Shown: in pieces, positions 1-4,574 of the stretch
Layout: the number at the start of each line of letters is the position of its first letter
How positions within the stretch are numbered: the first letter of the stretch is position 1
Source of the DNA: Azoarcus sp.
Lineage (GTDB): Bacteria > Pseudomonadota > Gammaproteobacteria > Burkholderiales > Rhodocyclaceae
DNA: 6,403 nucleotides
NCBI GenBank assembly: GCA_031268685.1
Contig: JAIRWW010000263.1
Location: 1 to 6,403, forward strand
Reading direction: 5' to 3'
Notes under the pieces: generated by a model
The model's database searches: none
Told to the model about the DNA's origin: nothing
Seen by the model: only the letters and a program-made list of their open reading frames with translations
Made by a program: the position numbers and the translations under genes

Positions 1-609
1 CACGTAGAGCGTGACGGTCGCCATGATGTAGTTGGTTTCGCCGCCGTGGACGATGGCGCTGGTTTCATACAGGATGAGGCCAGAGGCGAGCAGGACGAAG
101 GCCGCCGAGACCGCCAGCGAGAGGGTCGACATGCCGAAGAAGATCGCCGCAAGCCCCGCCAGGAAGGCAACCAGCAGGCCCACGAACAGGAAGCCGGCCA
201 TGAAGGAAAAATCTTTGCGGCTGTATAGGGCATAGGCCGACAGCGCGAAGAATATGAATGCCGTTGCGCCCAGCGCCTGCATGACCAGTTGGGAGCCGTG
301 GGGCGTGGCGAGATAGACCGAAAGGATCGGCCCGAGCGTCGCGCCCATGAAGCCGGTGAGCGCGAATACGCAGACGATGCCCAGGCCGCTGTTGCGGAAC
401 CTGGTGGTCAGGAAAAGCAGCCCGAAATAAGCGGCCAGCGTTACCCAGGGGCCCAGGTATGGGAGGTTGAACGCCATGGACAGTCCGGCGGTCATGGCGG
501 AAAACGTCAGGGTCAGCGCAAGCAGGGTATAGGTGTTGCGAATGAGCCGGTTCGTTGTCAGCGCGGATTTTTGAGCATGGCCCAAGGCTTGGGCCTGAAT
601 ATTTTCCAT
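1..609 (-). CDS. yccA: YccA/Bax inhibitor-1 family inner-membrane protein, C-terminus outside the window
   Basis: The minus-strand frame opens with ATG at 609 and stays open for 203 codons to the window edge, so the 3' end is missing. The product is strongly hydrophobic, with likely membrane segments near residues 25-47, 53-69, 76-98, 110-128, 134-157 and 162-181; a seventh would lie beyond the edge. The stretch RNTYTLLALTLTFSA (24-38) and the C-terminal block HGGETNYIMATVTLYV (188-203) are typical of the YccA branch of the BI-1 (UPF0005) family. In E. coli, YccA binds the membrane protease FtsH and modulates its activity; that role here is inferred from resemblance. GAGGAG at 619-624 lies 9 bases before the ATG and supports this start. 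The usual length is about 220 residues, so only some 15-20 are cut off. The gene is downstream of rpmBG on the same strand but has its own candidate promoter. Confidence 0.93.
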   Translation of the reverse strand, partial: MENIQAQALGHAQKSALTTNRLIRNTYTLLALTLTFSAMTAGLSMAFNLPYLGPWVTLAAYFGLLFLTTRFRNSGLGIVCVFALTGFMGATLGPILSVYLATPHGSQLVMQALGATAFIFFALSAYALYSRKDFSFMAGFLFVGLLVAFLAGLAAIFFGMSTLSLAVSAAFVLLASGLILYETSAIVHGGETNYIMATVTLYV

Positions 610-640
610 TCTGGGAATCTCCTCGGTTTTTGCTGGGGAA

Positions 641-658
641 ACTGCAAATATGTGCAGT
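641..658. repeat. perfect 6-6-6 inverted repeat in the yccA leader
   Basis: ACTGCA (641-646) and TGCAGT (653-658) are exact reverse complements around a 6-base AT-rich spacer. The dyad lies just downstream of the predicted yccA start site at about 669 and 17 bases before the ribosome binding site. It could be a repressor operator or a small leader hairpin. The arms are short, so chance is possible. Confidence 0.35.
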
Positions 659-675
659 GCAGGCTAGGTTTGCGG

Positions 676-705
676 ACTATACCAAGTCTGCCAGGGTAAT
701 GCCAC
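676..705 (-). promoter_or_regulatory. candidate sigma70 promoter of yccA
   Basis: Read on the minus strand, GTGGCA (700-705; 4 of 6 to TTGACA) is followed after 18 bases by TATAGT (676-681; 5 of 6 to TATAAT). Transcription would begin near 669, giving a leader of about 60 bases that contains the GAGGAG ribosome binding site at 619-624. Visual match only. Confidence 0.45.
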
Positions 706-726
706 GCCGGGATGTGCAATATCCGC

Positions 727-741
727 TTGGCGTCGCGCCAA
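727..741. repeat. perfect inverted repeat TTGGCG-TCG-CGCCAA upstream of the yccA promoter
   Basis: TTGGCG (727-732) and CGCCAA (736-741) pair exactly around TCG. AATAT (718-722) and ATATT (741-745) flank it and extend the symmetry on the outside with a bulge. Its centre at 734 is about 65 bases upstream of the predicted yccA start, a usual place for an activator site. It lies 130 bases beyond the rpmG stop and has no T-run, so it is a poor terminator. Confidence 0.35.
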
Positions 742-835
742 TATTTGCCTTAGTGAGGTATGCCGCCGTATGAGCGCAAACACGAACGAGCGCGAGTGCG
801 AAAGCGCGGCGGCGGGCCGCCTGCGCGGCGGAAAG

Positions 836-859
836 ACCGGCGAGAGCTTCTGCGCCGGT
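836..859 (-). terminator. candidate terminator hairpin after rpmG
   Basis: ACCGGCG (836-842) and CGCCGGT (853-859) form a perfect 7-bp stem, with an inner AGA/TCT extension at 843-845 and 849-851. It starts 11 bases after the rpmG stop codon. On the minus strand it is followed only by CTTTCC, so the U-tract is weak. On the plus strand the following bases are TTCTTTC. A second GC-rich foldable segment lies right behind it at about 805-832 (GGCGG/CCGCC arms). Termination of rpmBG here is likely from position, but efficiency is uncertain. Confidence 0.45.
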
Positions 860-870
860 TTCTTTCGTAT

Positions 871-1038
871 TTATCTCAGCTTGATTTCTTTGTACGGCAC
901 GTGCTTGCGGGCAACGGGGTCGTACTTGTTGAATTCGAGCTTTCCAGGCGTGGTGCGCTTGTTTTTCGAGGTGGTGTAGAAATGCCCCGTGCCGGCGGTC
1001 GATTCCAGCTTGATCTTTTCGCGGGCGCCTTTGGCCAT
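871..1038 (-). CDS. rpmG: 50S ribosomal protein L33
   Basis: A complete 55-codon gene with ATG at 1038 and TAA at 871-873. The protein begins [20 protein letters not shown] and ends YKEIKLR, nearly superimposable on E. coli L33, which is also 55 residues. L33 is a small protein of the large ribosomal subunit that sits near the E site. The protein has no cysteine, so it is the zinc-free (C-) form. A GGAGA ribosome binding site lies 5 bases before the ATG (1044-1048). Only 20 bases separate it from the stop of rpmB, so the two are almost certainly cotranscribed, as in most proteobacteria. Confidence 0.98.
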   Translation of the reverse strand: MAKGAREKIKLESTAGTGHFYTTSKNKRTTPGKLEFNKYDPVARKHVPYKEIKLR

Positions 1039-1058
1039 GGCAGTCTCCGTTTAAATGG

Positions 1059-1295
1059 TTAGATTTTTTCGCCGCGGGCGCGAAGTTCGGCGATGACGAC
1101 ATCGATTCCCTTCTTGTCGATGGTGCGCAGCGCGGCATTGGTGACGCGCAGGCGAATCCAGCGATTTTCGATTTCGCTCCAGAACCGGCGATTTTGCAGG
1201 TTGGGAAGAAAGCGGCGTTTGGTTTTGTTGTGTGCGTGGGAGATGTTGTATCCCACCATCGGTGCTTTGCCGGTGACTTGACAGACGCGAGCCAT
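1059..1295 (-). CDS. rpmB: 50S ribosomal protein L28
   Basis: The 78-residue product has the length and features of L28: N-terminal [12 protein letters not shown], the basic block [12 protein letters not shown] (23-34) and the C-terminal [17 protein letters not shown] segment. It is a component of the large ribosomal subunit. The one cysteine (C5) is the residue kept in E. coli L28; the paired cysteines of zinc-binding forms are absent. AGGAGC (1302-1307) lies 6 bases before the ATG at 1295. The gene leads the rpmB-rpmG pair and is separated from upstream radC by 141 bases holding a candidate promoter. Confidence 0.98.
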   Translation of the reverse strand: MARVCQVTGKAPMVGYNISHAHNKTKRRFLPNLQNRRFWSEIENRWIRLRVTNAALRTIDKKGIDVVIAELRARGEKI

Positions 1296-1335
1296 TGGAT
1301 GCTCCTAAGGAACGTTCGTTTTTATGAAACGGCGA

Positions 1336-1365
1336 AGAATATTGCAAAAACCATCCGGAGCGCAA
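1336..1365 (-). promoter_or_regulatory. candidate sigma70 promoter of rpmB-rpmG
   Basis: On the minus strand TTGCGC (1360-1365) is followed after 18 bases by TATTCT (1336-1341), each 4 of 6 to consensus. The start would fall near 1329, giving a leader of about 34 bases before rpmB. The local AT-richness of the spacer (a run of five T at 1346-1350 on this strand) also suits a promoter. The match is modest for a ribosomal protein promoter, so read-through from radC cannot be excluded. Confidence 0.35.
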
Positions 1366-1367
1366 GT

Positions 1368-1418
1368 CCACCGCGTGTCCATCGCATGAATGTGCGCGGC
1401 GGCGCTCCAGCGCGGTGG
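1368..1418. repeat. long-spaced inverted repeat between radC and rpmB
   Basis: CCACCGCG (1368-1375) and CGCGGTGG (1411-1418) are exact 8-base reverse complements with a 35-base spacer. Within and overlapping the right arm, GCGCTCCAGCGC (1402-1413) is a second small hairpin with a TCCA loop. The structure begins about 19 bases after the radC stop. Without a U-run it is not a standard intrinsic terminator, but it could limit read-through or protect the radC mRNA end. Confidence 0.3.
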
Positions 1419-1436
1419 CGGCGGGCTGATTACCGA

Positions 1437-2114
1437 TTACAGCAGCCCGCGCTCCGCAAACGATAGCGGCGCGCCGTGCGCCGGTACGACGAAATGATCC
1501 AGCACTTTTATGTCGACCAGCGCAAGCGCCATGCGCAGTTCTTGCGTGAGCGTTTCGTCGGCGCGGCTCGGTTCTGCTTCGCCCGATGGGTGGTTGTGCG
1601 CGAGTATGACGGAGGCGGCGTTGCGTTCGAGCGCGAGTTTGACCACTTCGCGCGGATAGACGCTTGCCTGATTCAGTGTGCCGCGGAAAAGGTCGACGGC
1701 TTCGATCAGGCGGTTGCGCGCATCGAGCAGCAGGACGCAGAAAGTCTCGTGGGCAAGGTGGGCAAGGTGTAATTGCAGCCAGTCCCGCACCGCCATTGGG
1801 GAATCGAACAGCGCGCCATCGGTCAGACGTTCGGCGAGCGCGCGGCGGGCCAGTTCCATCACCGCTTGCAATTGTGCATACTTCGCCAGCCCCATGCCGG
1901 GCACAGTGGCGAATTCGCCTGCTGGGGCGTTGCACAGCCGGCACAGTGTGCCGAAGCGCGTGAGCAGGGTGCGAGCGAGGTCGACGGCGCTTTGCCCGCG
2001 CGTGCCGACACGCAGGAACAGCGCCAGCAGTTCGGCATCGCTCAGTATCTGGGGACCGTGGGCGAGGAGCTTTTCGCGCGGACGTTCGTTTTCGGGCCAG
2101 TCGGTAATTGCCAT
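1437..2114 (-). CDS. radC: RadC family JAMM-domain protein
   Basis: A 225-residue product, the usual length for RadC (UPF0758). The N-terminal third carries a helix-hairpin-helix-like segment ([22 protein letters not shown], about 70-91). The C-terminal half is the JAMM/MPN+ metalloprotease-like domain with the signature HNHPSG...PSRAD. H173, H175 and D186 are the expected metal ligands, S183 is the conserved serine, and E123 is the likely catalytic glutamate. The name comes from an E. coli radiation-sensitivity allele later assigned to recG; the true role is unsettled, so a DNA repair label should be read with care. The ATG at 2114 has no clear Shine-Dalgarno sequence in the 20-base gap before it. 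The gene is transcribed away from coaBC, as in E. coli. Confidence 0.95.
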   Translation of the reverse strand: MAITDWPENERPREKLLAHGPQILSDAELLALFLRVGTRGQSAVDLARTLLTRFGTLCRLCNAPAGEFATVPGMGLAKYAQLQAVMELARRALAERLTDGALFDSPMAVRDWLQLHLAHLAHETFCVLLLDARNRLIEAVDLFRGTLNQASVYPREVVKLALERNAASVILAHNHPSGEAEPSRADETLTQELRMALALVDIKVLDHFVVPAHGAPLSFAERGLL

Positions 2115-2134
2115 GACGTTGTAAATTAGAGGGG

Positions 2135-3349
2135 ATGATGGAAGATTATATATGCGTCATCGACAGTTTGCGCGGACGAAAAATCGTGCTTGGGGTCAGC
2201 GGCGGCGTTGCGGCGTACAAGGCGGCGGCGCTTGTGCGCGCACTGGGGCGGATGGGGGCGGATGTCCATGTTGTGTTGACCGAGGCTGGGGCGCGCTTTG
2301 TTGCTGCGCCCACTTTCCATGCCTTGTCGGGAAATCGCGTGTGGACATCCCTTTGGGACGGGAGCATGGAAAACGGCATTCCGCACATCGCCCTCGTCCG
2401 CGGGGCCGATGCCATACTCATCGCGCCCGCGAGCGCCGATATCATTGCCAGCCTCGCAAACGGTCTTGCGGGCGATTTGCTCTCCACATTGTGTTTGGCG
2501 CGCGATTGTCCGCTCCTCGTCGCACCGGCGATGAACCGGCAGATGTGGGAGAACCCGGCCACGCAGCGCAACGCGGCGACGCTCAGGGAAGATGGCGTTT
2601 TCATTCTCGGCCCAGATAAAGGCGAGCAAGCCTGCGGCGAAACCGGCCCAGGGCGGATGCTGGAGCCAGAGGCGTTGTGTGAGGCGATACTGGCTTTCTT
2701 TACCCCGAAGCTGCTGGCCGGGCGCAAGGTGGTGATAACCGCCGGGCCGACGTTCGAGGCCATCGACCCAGTGCGCGGCATTACCAATTCCAGCTCCGGC
2801 AAGATGGGTTATGCGATTGCGGCGGCCTGTGCGCGCAGCGGGGCCGAAGTCGTGTTGGTCAGCGGGCCGGTGGCCTTGCCGACGCCAGCCGGAGTGCGGC
2901 GGATCGACGCATCGAGCGCCTTGCGCATGCGCGATGAAGTGCTCGCGGCGCTGCCTGGGGCGGACGTATTCATCGCCGTGGCGGCGGTTGCCGATTACCG
3001 CCCGGTCGAAACGGCAGGGCACAAGATCAAGAAGTCGGGCGCGGCCATGCAGTTGGCGCTTGTTCCCAATCCGGACATTCTCGCCGAGGTCGCGGCGCGG
3101 CCCGATGCGCCGTTCTGCGTCGGCTTTGCCGCCGAAAGCCATGATTTGGACATGTTTGCTGAAGGCAAGCGCCGCGCCAAGCGCCTTCCCATGCTGGTCG
3201 GCAACCTGCTCGCCGACGGCTTGTGCGGGGACGACAATACAGTGGTCATTTACGACGACGAGGGCCGCCACCCCTTGCCGAGAGCGCCCAAGGCCTTCGT
3301 CGCGCGACAGATCGTCGAACATCTCGCCCGCTTGTTGCCAGCGGCCTGA
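2135..3349 (+). CDS. coaBC: Bifunctional phosphopantothenoylcysteine decarboxylase / phosphopantothenate-cysteine ligase
   Basis: The cytosolic CoaBC (Dfp) enzyme makes 4'-phosphopantetheine in coenzyme A synthesis: CoaB joins cysteine to 4'-phosphopantothenate using CTP, and CoaC decarboxylates the product with FMN. The 404 residues match the family length. The CoaC domain (about 16-190) has [10 protein letters not shown] (20-29), active-site H84, [14 protein letters not shown] (97-110), PAMNRQMW (131-138) and C167 in [10 protein letters not shown]. The CoaB domain (about 195-404) has [24 protein letters not shown] (202-224, including N218), AAVADYRP (283-290), KIKK (297-300) and PNPDIL (311-316). 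Two ATGs stand in tandem at 2135 and 2138. GAGG at 2129-2132 is 2 bases from the first and 5 from the second, so 2138 may be the true start. Either gives about 9 more residues than E. coli Dfp at the N-terminus. Confidence 0.97.
   Translation: MMEDYICVIDSLRGRKIVLGVSGGVAAYKAAALVRALGRMGADVHVVLTEAGARFVAAPTFHALSGNRVWTSLWDGSMENGIPHIALVRGADAILIAPASADIIASLANGLAGDLLSTLCLARDCPLLVAPAMNRQMWENPATQRNAATLREDGVFILGPDKGEQACGETGPGRMLEPEALCEAILAFFTPKLLAGRKVVITAGPTFEAIDPVRGITNSSSGKMGYAIAAACARSGAEVVLVSGPVALPTPAGVRRIDASSALRMRDEVLAALPGADVFIAVAAVADYRPVETAGHKIKKSGAAMQLALVPNPDILAEVAARPDAPFCVGFAAESHDLDMFAEGKRRAKRLPMLVGNLLADGLCGDDNTVVIYDDEGRHPLPRAPKAFVARQIVEHLARLLPAA
2145..2150 (-). promoter_or_regulatory. consensus -10 box for radC inside coaBC codons 4-6
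   Basis: On the minus strand this reads TATAAT, a perfect -10. Initiation would fall near 2138, about 24 bases before the radC ATG at 2114. No good -35 lies 16-18 bases upstream (GCGCAA at the 17-base position), so an activator or extended contacts may be needed. It is the only strong -10 near radC, and the intergenic gap is too short to hold a promoter. Confidence 0.4.
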
Positions 3350-3372
3350 ACTGAACTATTGAAGGACGAAAC

Positions 3373-3822
3373 ATGCATCGCATTGATATCAAACTGCTCG
3401 ATCCCCGCCTGCGCGCGCAGCCGCCAGCCTATGCTACCGCCGGTTCAGCCGGGCTGGATTTGCGCGCCTGCCTCGACGATGCGCTGACGCTGCATCCGGG
3501 CCAGACGGAACTGATACCGAGCGGCATCGCCATCCATCTCGGCGATCCCGGACTGGCGGCTATCGTCTTGCCGCGCTCCGGGCTTGGGCACAAGCATGGC
3601 ATTGTGCTTGGAAACCTCGTCGGGCTGATCGACTCGGACTATCAGGGGCAGATCATGGTATCGGCGTGGAATCGTGGCGCTGAGGCTTTCACCATTGCGC
3701 CGATGGAACGGATCGCGCAATTGGTGGTAGTGCCGGTCGTGCGGGCCGCGTTCGAGGTGGTCGACGATTTCGTCGCCAGCGCGCGCGGCGAGGGCGGTTT
3801 CGGCAGTACCGGCAAACATTGA
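3373..3822 (+). CDS. dut: Deoxyuridine 5'-triphosphate nucleotidohydrolase (dUTPase)
   Basis: dUTPase splits dUTP to dUMP and pyrophosphate, which keeps uracil out of DNA and supplies dUMP for thymidylate synthesis. The product is 149 residues, close to the 151 of E. coli, and shows all five motifs of the homotrimeric family: AGLDLRA (26-32), PRSGLG (67-72), [13 protein letters not shown] (80-92) with catalytic D87 and Y90, [11 protein letters not shown] (112-122) and the flexible C-terminal [10 protein letters not shown] (138-147) with F143 that stacks on uracil. AAGGA at 3362-3366 is 6 bases before the ATG. It follows coaBC by 23 bases, the same partner order as in E. coli, and should be in the same transcript. 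Confidence 0.98.
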   Translation: MHRIDIKLLDPRLRAQPPAYATAGSAGLDLRACLDDALTLHPGQTELIPSGIAIHLGDPGLAAIVLPRSGLGHKHGIVLGNLVGLIDSDYQGQIMVSAWNRGAEAFTIAPMERIAQLVVVPVVRAAFEVVDDFVASARGEGGFGSTGKH

Positions 3823-3846
3823 GGCGCTACTACGGAGCGGCAGGCG

Positions 3847-4275
3847 ATGGCGGGGCGTGCGGGCATTCCCACCGGAGTGCATGTGCTGTGTGAGCGGCAG
3901 GGGCGCATCCTGCTTTTGCGCCGTGCCGGAACCGGCTTTTTCGACGGCCTCTACAGCCTGCCGGGCGGGCACGTGGAAGAAGGCGAGTCCATCCGCCAGG
4001 CGGCAGCGCGGGAACTGGAAGAAGAAACCGGCCTACGGCTCGCGCCCGGCGATCTCGATTGGTTCGGGGTCATGCACCGCCGCTCGGATACCAATCGCGT
4101 AGATTTTTTCCTGCGCGCCCGCTGCTGGAGCGGCGAAGCCCGGCTGCGCGAGCCGGACAAATGCGATGCGCTCGGCTGGTTTGCGCGCGACAGCCTGCCG
4201 GGTGGGATGATTCCCTACATTGAAGCGGCGCTGGAAAGCGGGACGGGCGGCTGGATGCGCGAACTGGGATGGTGA
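3847..4275 (+). CDS. Nudix hydrolase, substrate unknown
   Basis: A 142-residue single-domain Nudix protein. The box fits GX5EX7REUXEEXGU exactly from G41 to L63, with R55, E56, E59 and E60 as the magnesium-binding and catalytic core, preceded by the usual SLPGG. Such enzymes hydrolyse nucleoside diphosphates linked to another group, often damaged or non-canonical NTPs. The overall form resembles MutT/NTP pyrophosphohydrolase-like members, but nothing visible fixes the substrate. GGAG (3834-3837) is 9 bases before the ATG. It starts 24 bases after dut, so it is probably the last gene of coaBC-dut-nudix. Pairing with dut suggests nucleotide-pool cleaning, an inference from context. E. coli has slmA at this position instead. 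Confidence 0.93.
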   Translation: MAGRAGIPTGVHVLCERQGRILLLRRAGTGFFDGLYSLPGGHVEEGESIRQAAARELEEETGLRLAPGDLDWFGVMHRRSDTNRVDFFLRARCWSGEARLREPDKCDALGWFARDSLPGGMIPYIEAALESGTGGWMRELGW

Positions 4276-4298
4276 AGGGCCGGGAGGCGCGACCATGC

Positions 4299-4318
4299 AA
4301 AATATAAATACATATTTT
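4299..4318. repeat. AT-rich 7-6-7 inverted repeat upstream of icd
   Basis: AAAATAT (4299-4305) and ATATTTT (4312-4318) are exact reverse complements around AAATAC. The stretch 4298-4331 is sharply AT-rich against GC-rich surroundings. Its centre, 4308.5, lies about 70 bases upstream of the start predicted from the TATAAT at 4367-4372, so an activator site or UP-like element is plausible. An overlapping dyad, AAATAC (4306-4311) with GTATTT (4324-4329) and then two more T, could make a weak terminator for the coaBC operon, but the stem is all A/U except one G-C pair. Confidence 0.4.
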
Positions 4319-4366
4319 ATAAGGTATTTTTCATCAGGTCTCGCCGTACCATCAATACTGGCAAGG

Positions 4367-4372
4367 TATAAT
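4367..4372 (+). promoter_or_regulatory. consensus -10 box, candidate icd promoter
   Basis: A perfect TATAAT, with transcription expected near 4379 and an untranslated leader of nearly 200 bases before icd. The -35 region 17 bases upstream (CCGTAC, 4344-4349) is poor and there is no TG extension. With the AT-rich dyad further upstream, this suggests an activator-dependent promoter. This is a visual call. Confidence 0.45.
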
Positions 4373-4386
4373 CCGCAGCTCGGTTA

Positions 4387-4408
4387 TCCGCCATGTATCC
4401 ATGGCGGG
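4387..4408 (+). other. 8-bp hairpin in the icd leader
   Basis: CCGCCATG (4388-4395) and CATGGCGG (4400-4407) pair perfectly around a TATC loop; a T-G wobble (4387/4408) adds a ninth pair. It would begin about 8-10 bases into the predicted icd transcript. A 5' stem like this can stabilise mRNA. There is no U-run after it, so it is not an intrinsic terminator. Confidence 0.45.
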
Positions 4409-4451
4409 CCGCACACCAATCACTTGCCTGCACAAAGAAACTCTGAATAAT

Positions 4452-4506
4452 GCCGTTTGCCCCGAGCCTGTCGAAGGGCATCGCCAATGGAAGCAATGGC
4501 AACGGC
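4452..4506 (+). repeat. REP-like dispersed palindromic element
   Basis: The core 4453-4479 (CCGTTTGCCCCGAGCCTGTC then GAAGGGC) belongs to a short repeat type met in many proteobacterial intergenic regions, usually seen as GAGC-TGTCGAAGGGC. It folds: GCCC (4459-4462) with GGGC (4476-4479) and CGA (4463-4465) with TCG (4471-4473), leaving loop GCCTG and bulge AA. An outer stem, GCCGTT-T-GCC (4452-4461), could instead pair with GGC-AACGGC (4498-4506) with one bulged T. Family membership rests on recognition from memory; only one copy is in the window. It lies in the presumed icd leader, 68 bases before the ATG. Confidence 0.55.
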
Positions 4507-4574
4507 CATTTCGACCCGGGCGGACGGGAATTGTCCAGAGTTTCAATGACACAACATCAAGGGAGAAACCCATC

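Noticed and set aside
289..699. 136-codon plus-strand frame opposite the start of yccA
   Set aside because: Low-complexity antisense reading; the minus-strand YccA frame has clear membrane segments and family motifs.
677..1138. 153-codon minus-strand frame across the yccA-rpmG gap
   Set aside because: Overlaps rpmG and the end of rpmB in another frame and runs through the hairpin cluster; Ala/Arg-rich with no recognisable domain.
1311..1321. ACGTTCGTTTT shared by the rpmB leader and positions 2082-2092 inside radC
   Set aside because: An 11-base match; the second copy is coding sequence for conserved radC residues, so chance is the simplest explanation.
1051..1944. 297-codon minus-strand frame across rpmB and radC
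   Set aside because: Arg-rich out-of-phase reading of two well-identified genes, with no family resemblance.
2126..3322. 398-codon open frame on the minus strand opposite coaBC
   Set aside because: It mirrors coaBC almost end to end, is rich in Arg, Gly and His as antisense frames of GC-rich genes are, and shows no domain. coaBC on the plus strand has every family motif.
4393..4446. 17-codon leader peptide frame (MYPWRAAHQ...) in the icd leader
   Set aside because: No ribosome binding site, no run of regulatory codons, and the ATG lies inside the hairpin stem.
4317..4502. 61-codon minus-strand frame containing [10 protein letters not shown]
   Set aside because: The peptide is the well-known false translation of the REP-like repeat, and the frame has no supporting start signals.
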